From the NCBI GenBank assembly GCA_949317995.1, contig OX439045.1, forward strand, positions 47,931,900 through 47,995,899: 64,000 bases of DNA, written 5' to 3'. The notes under the pieces are model-generated. The model did no database searches, was not told the DNA's origin, and saw only the letters and a program-made list of their open reading frames with translations. How positions within the stretch are numbered: position 1 is the first letter of the stretch; every line of letters begins with the position of its first letter. The position numbers and the translations under genes were made by a program. This DNA is from Acholoe squamosa. Its lineage: Eukaryota > Annelida > Polychaeta > Phyllodocida > Polynoidae. Of the stretch, positions 1 to 7,914 are shown in pieces.

Positions 1-1004
1 GGTGGAGCACAATGTTTCTTGGTGTCAATTTACCAGTCTTTGAAGCTCATAGGTCTGAACTTCGACAGGGCATTGGCGAAGAGGACTTTATCATTCTCTG
101 TCGGAGCTGTACGTCTTTTCCACATCCATATCCGACTCATCACTCTCAAGAGCTTTCGTAGCATCATCCAATCATTTCTGGTGCTCTGCGGCACTGGCCA
201 AAGCCTCATCCCTGAGCTTCTTCTCCTTGGCTTCTTTCGCGGCCAACTTCTTTTCCTTTTGTGACATAGTTTTCTTGCCACTCTTAGGTTTTGATGTAGA
301 TTTGTCCTCCTTAGGAGAGGTCTCTTTAGACTCTGCTTTTGGTGTTACCACCTTGGGTGTCGAAGTCCCCGTTGGCTTCCGGATTGTCTAAAAAGAAAAT
401 CGAGAAGCCATTTCGGTGTCACTGACAGTCTCAGTTTGGTCTACCTCCATTTCGCTCTCAGATTCGTGTGCACTCTGAGAGTGAGGCTCCACCGTCACTG
501 TTGACGATGCTTTCGGGGTTCGCACAACTTTTCGCGCTGCCTCCTCAACAATCTTGGTGAACCATTCATGCTGAGCTGCACCAGTAGCACATCCACCATA
601 CGTTTTCAACCAGAACATTTCTGAGTTGTCCAACTCTTCAGGCGTTAGCATACTCAGAATCATATTGCGAAGTTCCGAATCCATTTCATCGTCAGGACTA
701 AACTCCTTATAAACGTTGATCAGGTCCCCAAGTTGAGGCCCGACACCCGTTAAAGCTGATTGGTCAGCTGCCTTAACTGTTGCTGACCTAGTTATAATAC
801 TAGGCCGTTTAAAAACAATTCTCGAGAGTCAGAAGTCCTGATGTATGACTGCCCGAATGCCTCGAATTCATTGTCGGAGTCATCCTCCACGTTGATTTGA
901 GGTTCATTCTGAGCATCCAAAATGCTTAATGTTCCCACATCAAATACATCATCCTCCTCTTGGCGGATAGGAGACACCGTGTTACCCAAACGAGCAGGTG
1001 ACAC
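1..1004 (-). pseudogene. Element A ORF3 remnant (N-terminal part, cut by window edge)
   Basis: Three minus-strand open stretches (1004-792, 684-388 and 281-30) follow each other in the position that ORF3 occupies in elements B and C. The best conserved piece, near 690-530, carries a TPEEL motif followed by a WL(K/R)xY-like motif. The same arrangement is seen in B (near 7000) and C (42190-42230). It is followed by an acidic stretch rich in Glu and Ser, then a Lys/Glu-rich stretch (about 350-200) likely to form a coiled coil. In-frame stops are present near 170 and 110. The zinc-finger-like half would lie left of base 1. The function is unknown; homology to B and C ORF3 is inferred from position and short motifs. 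Confidence 0.55.
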
Positions 1005-1700
1005 ATTAGTCTCCTCCTCTGCCCCTTTGAGCCCCCTACGTGATGGGGTGCTACCCCACCCCGCTGCATGCGAGGTTCAGTGGAACATCTTGCTTGGTCA
1101 TTAGTTTATGTGAGGTTGACTGAAAGCCAACCAACACTCCTTGTATAGGTGGAAGTATACAAGGATAATAGCTTTAATTAGCTTTTCTTTTCTTGAGACG
1201 CTGGTTTACACCCAAAAAAACAATGCACACGCCAGCACACGTCTGGTTGGCACCGAGCCAAGTTGCAAAGTGGCGGGATCCAAAGCGTCACCTGATATCA
1301 TTAAAAACAATGCGCAGTCTTGTGCGTCGCTTTAACCTTGCATCCTATTATCAAAATGAGGTAAGTTGACCTAGTTCCCACAATACTTTACCACCTTACC
1401 CTTTCAGGAAAGCAAGGCATTCCACAACTTAACCTGTCAATTCAGTCTTCCATGTTGACATCTTTTTGATTCATTAGGAGCTCATAGAGGAATCGAAATG
1501 ATAATACAGAATGTCTTATAGCTATCCTGGTGGATTATCCGTCCTCCACCCAGGAGATCCTCAAAGAGATCCTCATTCCAGCCTTCATGTTAGGGTTATG
1601 TTTTCTCATTTAGCCATTACAAAAAAAAACATGGACAGACAGGACATTACACTCATTGTGATATTCAGGTTAGGTCACTGCATCTATAGGACTGAGTCTT
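1005..1700 (-). other. Element A spacer between pol and ORF3
   Basis: No reading frame here matches Gag, Pol or ORF3. It corresponds to the pol-ORF3 spacer of elements B and C, but I could not find the YY1-like or CRE motifs that those spacers carry. An A-rich run is at 1621-1629. I see nothing else to annotate. Confidence 0.5.
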
Positions 1701-2743
1701 ACTCCTTCACGAGGAGCTTTTTTTTAGACCTGGTAGTGGAAGGAGCCTTTTCCATTGACTGCTTAGTCTTAGCATTCGTTTTCCTCTTCCTTTTACCTTC
1801 AACTGCCGAGAATTTTTTCTTTTTGCCCTTTGGTTAGGATAGCTTACGTTTCGGGGTTCCCTGCTCCATCATTTGCTGTCTGGGCCTCCTAGGACCCCTT
1901 TTTGCATTAGATGGGGTAATCCGTACAACCTCGCCTACTTCCTTTACCAGTTCAAGGCCGACTCCATAGGTTTCGGTGGTAAGCTCTCTCCTTAAACAGG
2001 GTCATAATCCATCCACATTTATACTCCCTCACATATGGAGTTTGCATAATGACTGTTGACTCACTTACTATATCGAATATAGTATATGGGCCGTCCCAGT
2101 TATAGGCTAACTTGATACTGACAAGGGGTTCATGTATTCGAACCACTCTATCACCGAGTGTGAAATGGTGAGGTTTCAAACCTGTGTCGTAACCTATTTT
2201 CTGCCAATTGACACTTTTTTGTAGTTGAATTCTATCACACTCATAAGCATGCTTAAATCTGTCTAAAGATTCAACAAATACAATTGAGCACGGGGTTTCA
2301 GGACTAACCCCCACAACACCATATACCAAATCAGCTGGCATAATGATGTCTTCCCTGAAGACCAACACGTTCGGTGTACAATTAGTCATACCATGTACTG
2401 TATTGTTGTAGGCGTGAACAACAAAATCACATTGATCATCCCAATCATCCCTATGTGTATTGACCAATGGTTTCAAGCATTGAATCAATGTGTGATTGAA
2501 CCTTTTCACCATACCATCACTCTGTGGTCTGTATGGATTGGTTCGAGTCTTACATATGACGAGGTAATGACACATTTTTGACCAGAGGGAGGACTCAAAC
2601 TCCCATCCCTGATCCGAATGCAACATCAAAGGTGCCCATAATTAGAGGATCCAGCCCTTAACCAACGCTATAGAGCAGGTCTTAGCCTGATGATTTGGGA
2701 ACGGGAACACTTTTGTGTACTTTGTGTAATAATCCTAAACTAC
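1700..2743 (-). pseudogene. Element A integrase, C-terminal part
   Basis: This continues the integrase that starts at 16180 and was split by element B. The second catalytic Asp is visible in HSDQGWEF (about 2620-2600). At the position of the third catalytic residue the sequence reads DGMVKRFN instead of the usual GxVERFN, so the Glu of the D,D,E triad is replaced by Lys. A GPY/F-type segment follows (WDGPYTIF, about 2100-2070). The tail (about 1951-1700) is very basic, with an AT-hook-like KRGPRRPRQ and several Lys runs. Stops interrupt the frame near the insertion point and in the tail. The integrase would be catalytically dead even without the insertion. Confidence 0.85.
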
Positions 2744-3106
2744 TGTAATGGTTCGTATTGACTTATGCGTTGGGTGGCTCGTTGGGTCGCTTATCACTAG
2801 AGATACCAACACAACACGAGTAGTTCGGGTTGGGCAAAGCCCCGGATACCCCTACCTCTCGGGTAGGACTTTATTTAATCTTCAGCAAGTAACAGCTAAG
2901 CGTCTTGACTGGACCATGTCCAGTCCCCTTCTGCCGCTCGTCCGGCTTCTTAGTAGAAGCTGGACGCGAGGCATGGTGCTGCCCCCTCTTGTACCAGCGG
3001 GGTATCGCAAAGCGACACCTAGTTGGCATAGAAGTAACGAGCACCACACGAACACGTCTATCGGATGAACGGCACTAATATATATACAACGATGCCGGCC
3101 CCTACA
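2744..3106 (-). repeat. Element B 3' LTR
   Basis: This is a 363-bp copy of the repeat at 15103-15465, with TG/CA-type ends. On the sense (minus) strand it opens with TGTAGGGGCCGG, followed within about 30 bases by a TATA-rich stretch (3077-3085) suited to the core promoter. An AATAAA signal lies about 230 bases in. It is preceded on the sense strand by the polypurine tract at 3107-3116. I count about 8 substitutions and no indel against the 5' LTR. Confidence 0.95.
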
Positions 3107-3116
3107 CCACCCCCAC
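3107..3116 (-). promoter_or_regulatory. Element B polypurine tract
   Basis: The sense-strand sequence GTGGGGGTGG directly abuts the 3' LTR, the expected place for the RNase H-resistant primer of plus-strand DNA synthesis. Element C has a very similar GGGGGAGTGG abutting its 3' LTR, which supports the assignment. Confidence 0.7.
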
Positions 3117-3875
3117 TAGACTATACCTAGGGTTGGGTGTATTTAATAAATACCTATTGTTGACTTTATACAATAATAAGTTATACATACATAGGTAAGT
3201 CTATACACAAGTGTTCGTATAGATTATAGAACATTGAGGGGCATTATAAATAATATGTACATGATGAGGCATCGTCGCATATAACCCGAAGTAACTAATA
3301 ACAACAATTAGGAAGTGGTGCCTTATGCACCATCGACCTAAGGTAGTAAATGGTAACAATGTTACAGTGTTATTATAGTTTTAAAGACGCGATAAAAGTG
3401 GTAGATATGTTGTGAAATGGTATTAACAATGTTTTACAGTAGTAAATAACCGACCCGAGGTGGGGTAAATAACCCGAAAAAAAATTTTGTTTGGTTTGAT
3501 TACAAAAATATAAATGTTATATAAAAATAGCTTTACACAAAATTTTAATACTGGTAATAATAGACCTCCTACCAGAGTAGTAGGATCGCCCTTACAAAAT
3601 ACCGAACTTCCAGCGAATCTGGAACGACTGGTTTCTGCAGCTCCACCCGGCGACATATATGTGGTGGCAAGCCACGTTGCTGTTATGATGTGCCCTGATG
3701 AAGATGGGAAGATGGAGCCCCGGTTAGGTGTGGTAATCCTCTTTGTGTTTCGGGGTAGTGTCCACCTTCGCTGCAGGTTCGGTCCCAGATCGGCGAGTCC
3801 AGTATAAGGATAAGTACCTCTGGCATGGTAAATGCCTTTACCCTCGGGTACCACAAAACACCTTCAGATGGACAC
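3117..3875 (-). other. Element B 3' untranslated region
   Basis: This AT-rich stretch lies between the end of ORF3 and the polypurine tract. Open frames on both strands (for example 3423-3854) show no relation to retroelement proteins. Element C has a comparable, longer AT-rich region (44606-46134), so a long 3' UTR appears typical of this group. Confidence 0.5.
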
Positions 3876-6065
3876 TTAAAGATCCTCCGGATCAGTGTCC
3901 ATCTTCTCAGCCGACTCCGCTGAGGCAGCCGGAGCCGAGCTGCTGCAACTGCTCACAGAGAGCAGCGTGGAGGTTTCGCTGGGCGTCTCACTCCCCAAGC
4001 TCAGCGCGCCCATCCCCCCGGACGGACTGTCAACTGCCTCGGGTGCGGGTGGAGCAGCCGGAGCAGGTGGAGCAGCCCGACCGAGGGACAGGGACGACGC
4101 AGAGCCGTCCCACGCGTCCAGGTGCTTCCCGAATGCGAGGAAGAACTTGAGGTCGGCCACCTTGTACTTACGAATGTACCCGGCGTTCTCAGTGCGGTGG
4201 AACTCCTTAAGCTTTTCAGCTTCCAACTGCTGGCGCCGGCAGGATTGGATTGCCTCCTCGACATTCTTCCTCTCCTGCACCTTAATCTTCTCTTCCTCCC
4301 TCTTCTGGACCTCGTAGACTAGGTTGAAGGTGGCTTCAGTCATTATACACCAGTAGTCGACTGACTTCTGGCGATGCAATGCCTGCCATTCCGCCATCAG
4401 GTCATTCTGGATCGTCGCCGTTTGAACGTCGCGATGATCGACAAACGTGTTCGGATCCTGAAGACCTGACAGCGTGCCTGATATAAGTTCCATAACAGGC
4501 CGAGGGGCCGTTGGTGGACCTATAACCGGTGGGGGCGCGGCAGCCTCCACAGTGGCAGGCGGAGCGCCTGCTGGAGGGACAGAGGGACCCTCAACTGTTG
4601 CGCCTCCTCGGCCTCGGCCGCCGCCCGGGGGAGCTCGGGTGGACTCCATGCCACCACGGCCCCTACCCCGGGGTTTTGACCGGCCCAAGGGGGTTAGGAC
4701 CTGAGATTCGGGTCCCGCTGGTCCCATAGCAGGGAACTTCGCCGCGTACTCACTGTACGTGGGGCGCTTGCCGGACGATCCCTCACCGGCCCACCAAGAT
4801 CCGTACCCGGATGGGGGAGCAAAGTAGGTGCTCCAGTCATCCGGACTGCCAGTGGCTTCACTCGGGGGTTGCTCCTCGGGTGCAGGTGGTGTGGGTGGAG
4901 GTGTGGCCGGAGTGGCCGCCTGGCTAACCGCCCTACGGGCCTGGTTGCTAGGCATATCCAGAGCCGAGACCTGTTGTCCCGACTCGCGACGATCAGCTGG
5001 GTTGGCTGGTCTAGGCTGGTCCTTATTACCCGAAGGGCTTACGGACCGGTCTGCGCGGGTCCTTTTGGAAGCACTGGTAGCCGTGGCTGTGCCTCCGCTA
5101 GGACCCTTCGAACGGGCCTTGATTTTCTCCCGCTTGTCGTCTCCCCTCCACTTCTTCACCTTCAGGTGTACCTCGCTGGGCATCCCGAACTTGGTAGAGG
5201 AGAAGTTAATCTGGAAGAAGGCTAAGAGGTTGCCACTCCTCCACGAACAGAATCCGGTCTGGAATGCCTGCTCATTGATGTCTTTAACACTTAACGAGGC
5301 CCAGTTAGCCAGGAGCTCGTTGAAGCACTTTACGGCCCGTTTTCTTGTTTTCTCCAGGCCGGTGCCATGGGCCTTCTGCAGATGCAGAGCCATGTCCCGA
5401 CGCCAGTTGGTGGAAAACGTGCCGTCACACAGTTTACTCGGACGGTCTCCAAGCACACACTGGATGAGGGGCTTGTGGTGCATGTGGTGCTCCACTATGT
5501 GTCGAGCGAAGTGAGGCTTCGTCTCAAACACCTTCTCTCCAGTGAGAGCCAGCTGACAGGATTCGAATGGGGACCTCCGGCGGTTGCCGGATGGTCCCCA
5601 TTGGGTCATAGCCCATTGAACTTTCGTCCGGGCCTCGTAGCTGTAAATCGACCCCAATTTGGATTTAAGGTGGTCAATCCAAATGAGGTAGAATTTACCC
5701 ACTGGCGTATCCGAGGGGTCGGACTTCATCCACTCCTCGTCATCGCTATCACCATCCTTATTGACGGCGCCCGGGCACATGTAGTGGACTGTGTCGTAAG
5801 CACAGTCCGCGAAGCAGCGGGGAGTCCGTTCCTTGAACCCCTCGGCTGCATTCTTCCACATCCATTTCTGATTCTCGTCTTTAGGGACATCCGTGGTCAT
5901 CTCTTCCCATGTTGTCACAGACTCCAAATCAGATTTGGCTGACTCGGGCAGCTCTAAGTCGCTCTCGCTTCCCTCGCTGTCCGTGTAAATGCCCTCCCCT
6001 CTACGGCTAGCTCGGCTGGTGGTAGTAGTCCACTTCTTCACCTTCAGGTGTACCTCGCTGGGCAT
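3876..6065 (-). CDS. Element B ORF3, C-terminal two thirds: zinc-finger-like, Pro/Gly-rich, coiled-coil protein
   Basis: The open frame is 729 codons. Residues 84-97 form a C-x3-C-x8-C cluster (CFADCAY...C). Residues 164-233 hold two C2H2-like units, the first with one Cys replaced by Ser, the second C203, C213, H228, H233. Residues about 330-560 are rich in Pro, Gly and Ala, with RGRGRGG repeats and a GPESQ motif. Residues about 570-655 are charged and coiled-coil-like, ending in FGKHLDAWDGS. The tail is Ala/Pro/Ser-rich and acidic. I see no signal peptide, membrane segment or enzyme motif. Element C encodes a recognisable homologue in the same place, so this is a conserved element protein. 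The first residues come from the copied block at 6030-6110, so the true start is upstream, in the interrupted frame from 7494. Nucleic-acid binding is inferred only from the fingers and basic repeats. Confidence 0.75.
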   Translation of the reverse strand: MPSEVHLKVKKWTTTTSRASRRGEGIYTDSEGSESDLELPESAKSDLESVTTWEEMTTDVPKDENQKWMWKNAAEGFKERTPRCFADCAYDTVHYMCPGAVNKDGDSDDEEWMKSDPSDTPVGKFYLIWIDHLKSKLGSIYSYEARTKVQWAMTQWGPSGNRRRSPFESCQLALTGEKVFETKPHFARHIVEHHMHHKPLIQCVLGDRPSKLCDGTFSTNWRRDMALHLQKAHGTGLEKTRKRAVKCFNELLANWASLSVKDINEQAFQTGFCSWRSGNLLAFFQINFSSTKFGMPSEVHLKVKKWRGDDKREKIKARSKGPSGGTATATSASKRTRADRSVSPSGNKDQPRPANPADRRESGQQVSALDMPSNQARRAVSQAATPATPPPTPPAPEEQPPSEATGSPDDWSTYFAPPSGYGSWWAGEGSSGKRPTYSEYAAKFPAMGPAGPESQVLTPLGRSKPRGRGRGGMESTRAPPGGGRGRGGATVEGPSVPPAGAPPATVEAAAPPPVIGPPTAPRPVMELISGTLSGLQDPNTFVDHRDVQTATIQNDLMAEWQALHRQKSVDYWCIMTEATFNLVYEVQKREEEKIKVQERKNVEEAIQSCRRQQLEAEKLKEFHRTENAGYIRKYKVADLKFFLAFGKHLDAWDGSASSLSLGRAAPPAPAAPPAPEAVDSPSGGMGALSLGSETPSETSTLLSVSSCSSSAPAASAESAEKMDTDPEDL

Positions 6066-6148
6066 CCCGAACTTGGTAGAGGAGAAGTTAATCTGGAAGA
6101 AGGCTAAGAGCCCTCCCCTCTACGGCTAGCTCGGCTGGTGGTAGTAGT
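5992..6148. repeat. Local rearrangement in B ORF3: 38-bp direct repeats around an 81-bp copied block
   Basis: Bases 5992-6029 and 6111-6148 are direct repeats. Between them, 6030-6110 is a near-perfect copy of about 5149-5228, the part of ORF3 after the zinc fingers that contains FGMPSEVHLKVKKW. The copied block sits in the wrong place and breaks the frame. This looks like template switching during reverse transcription or repair, or an assembly artefact. Confidence 0.85.
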
Positions 6149-6346
6149 ACCAGACGAAGCCTTGGTAGAGGACTTGGCGCTCGCCCCGCTGGTGCTAGCT
6201 GAGGACGCTGCAGTAACCGAGGTGGCTACTGTGGTTGTTGGTGCTTTGGAGGCGGGCGTCTTCGGGTCGCCCTTACCCCTTGGCTTGGTGGGGGGCGTGG
6301 GCTCCGCCGGAGACGCTTTCGCTCCATTCTTCTTTTTCCGACGCAC
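6104..6346 (-). pseudogene. Element B ORF3, linker fragment
   Basis: This is the middle part of ORF3, in a different frame from both neighbours. It codes for a Lys/Pro- and then Thr/Ser/Ala-rich low-complexity linker ending in TTTTSRASRRGEG. The same residues recur at the start of the 3876-6065 frame, and that frame continues into IYTDSEGSES. The linker is cut off from the zinc-finger half by the 5992-6148 rearrangement, and from the N-terminal half by the inverted insertion at 6361-6462. Confidence 0.6.
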
Positions 6347-7494
6347 GGCCTTGGGGAGGCAGCCCGTACGCTCTCTGCGATGGCCGAGGCCACCGACAGG
6401 GAGAAGATGCCACCTCCACCACCACCGCGCCCGGGGCCCACGTCTACAGCGACGGCTTCGGGACTAGAATCTGACTGACGTGGATCCTTGTCCTTTGAAC
6501 GAGGGCTCCTCCTACCACTGACCGGGGAGTTAGAGTCGGAGGAAGCCTTCGCCCTACTTTGGGCCTGCTGTTTCCGGTGGGCCCAACGAGCAGCGGTAAG
6601 CTCCTTCTGCTGTTTGGCAAGCTCGGCTCGCTTGGCTTCAACAGCAGCCTGCTGATGCGAGATGTCCTCTTCCGAGATCTCGCCAGGCGCCTCCGGTATG
6701 TCGGCACCCGGTTCCTTCTCGGTCGTGGACCTCTCGATGGCAATCCTGATGTCTTCAACCTCCAGGTCACTCTCGGTGAGAGGACCCTTTGGTGCAGGCT
6801 TACGGGTCAACCGCTTGACCCGTTCGGTTTCCACCGACGACTGTGTGACGGTGGAGTCTGTATCCATATCGGATTCAGAATCTCTTAGCTCCGCGGCCTT
6901 CCGGGTAATGCCTTCGGAGATCAAAACAGCTCGGGCCAAGCTTTCGTTGACCGCCATCTTCTCCGCCAACTTTCGGTAGTTCCGGAGCCAAGAGACAGCC
7001 ATACTGTCAGCCAACTCGTCGCTGCACGAGTCCATGACCAGAGTCTTGAAGTCGTCTGGTATGGCCTCGGGCACGCCTGGTTTCACCGCAAGCGGACCGC
7101 ACCCGAACATGGAGGGGTGCATGGGGATGTAGGTCCCCCAAGAGGTGTACAAGACACCGGCCTCGTCATCCACATGAGCCATACGCTCGATGCGGGTTCT
7201 GTATCCCAGGGGATACATCAGAATGTCCAGGACATCAATGCTATCACCCAAAGCCGTCGCTGTAGACGTGGACCCCGGGCGCGGTGGTGGTGGAGGTGGC
7301 ATCTTCTCCCTGTCGGTGGCCTCGGCCATCGCAGAGAGCGTACGGGCTGCCTCCTCTGCTTCAGATCCCCTCACGAGGAGCTCTGTTGAAGAGTCCATAG
7401 ACTCCTCAACCCGAGACGGGACCGTCGGGTCCTCGCCTTCCTCCAACTGGACGTTGGCAGTTTGACGCGCAGCGTCAATCGTCCCCTGTGCCAT
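6226..7494 (-). pseudogene. Element B ORF3, N-terminal part
   Basis: The start chosen is the ATG at 7494 (MAQGTIDAARQ); the frame is open further upstream, but only non-ATG codons are available there. The N-terminus is acidic and low in complexity, then comes a poly-Pro run (about 7310-7290). A folded-looking region (about 7230-6900) follows, containing GCGPLAVKPGVPEAIPDDF and a WLRNY motif shared in outline with A and C. An acidic stretch (SESDMDTD) and a charged coiled-coil-like region with many Lys and Gln follow. After about 6463 the frame reads an inverted copy of its own poly-Pro segment, so the last 80 residues are not native. Element C keeps the same order in one ancestral frame. Confidence 0.65.
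6361..6462. repeat. Inverted copy of an ORF3 segment (partner 7249-7350)
   Basis: About 102 bases match the reverse complement of 7249-7350 with very few differences. Both copies remain open in the ORF3 frame. One gives SAMAEATDREKM and a poly-Pro run, the other, read antisense, gives a poly-Gly run and IFSLSVASAIAES. The insertion joins two unrelated frames and helps to break ORF3. Confidence 0.9.
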
Positions 7495-7566
7495 GGCACT
7501 GAGGGCGACTTCCAATTTAGAAATTGGCAAATGTGTTGGACTCCTCCCGAAGGATTCGACCAACAA

Positions 7567-7800
7567 AAGTGAAGGAGTTAGACAAGCTAACTGAACAGCT
7601 ACGGGCTGCCAAACGCCAACACTAACCAGAGCGAAACGGGTGGCGTCTTACCGCCACGAGTCCGCCCTAGTTATGAACAATATGGCGTCAGACCTCTCGT
7701 CTCGCGAGATCCCGCAAGGGCTATCCGGTGACCTAGTTCTGCGCTCTCCCGCCGCACCCGCGGCGCCACCTAGGGGACTAGATCTGAACTAACATTCGAC
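7567..7800 (-). promoter_or_regulatory. CpG-rich spacer upstream of B ORF3, possible internal promoter
   Basis: The spacer between pol and ORF3 contains CAATATGGCGTC at 7678-7689, close to the YY1 consensus CAANATGGCGGC. It also has the palindrome TCTCGCGAGA at 7700-7709, a motif known from animal core promoters, and many CpGs. Element C has the same YY1-like core in the same place, followed on the sense strand by a similar GGCGGAC stretch. I infer a separate ORF3 transcript; a splice acceptor role is the main alternative. Confidence 0.45.
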
Positions 7801-7914
7801 TCGACATGCGGGACGCGGCCTCCTACCCGAGTGCTATCGTCTGGAGCTTGGCGGTGTATACAACGCTTCAAAGCGAATGTACCGGTTAATCCGTCCGCCA
7901 CTCATGGGATACAG

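Noticed and set aside
3423..3854. Minus-strand 143-codon frame in the B 3' UTR
   Set aside because: No counterpart in C and no recognisable domain; treated as chance.
4828..5514. Long plus-strand open frame of 228 codons
   Set aside because: It is the opposite-strand shadow of element B ORF3, with biased low-complexity composition and no conserved motif.
3876..7494. ORF3 as an envelope gene
   Set aside because: No signal peptide, hydrophobic membrane segment or furin-type site was visible; the composition is charged, Pro/Gly-rich and Cys/His-containing.
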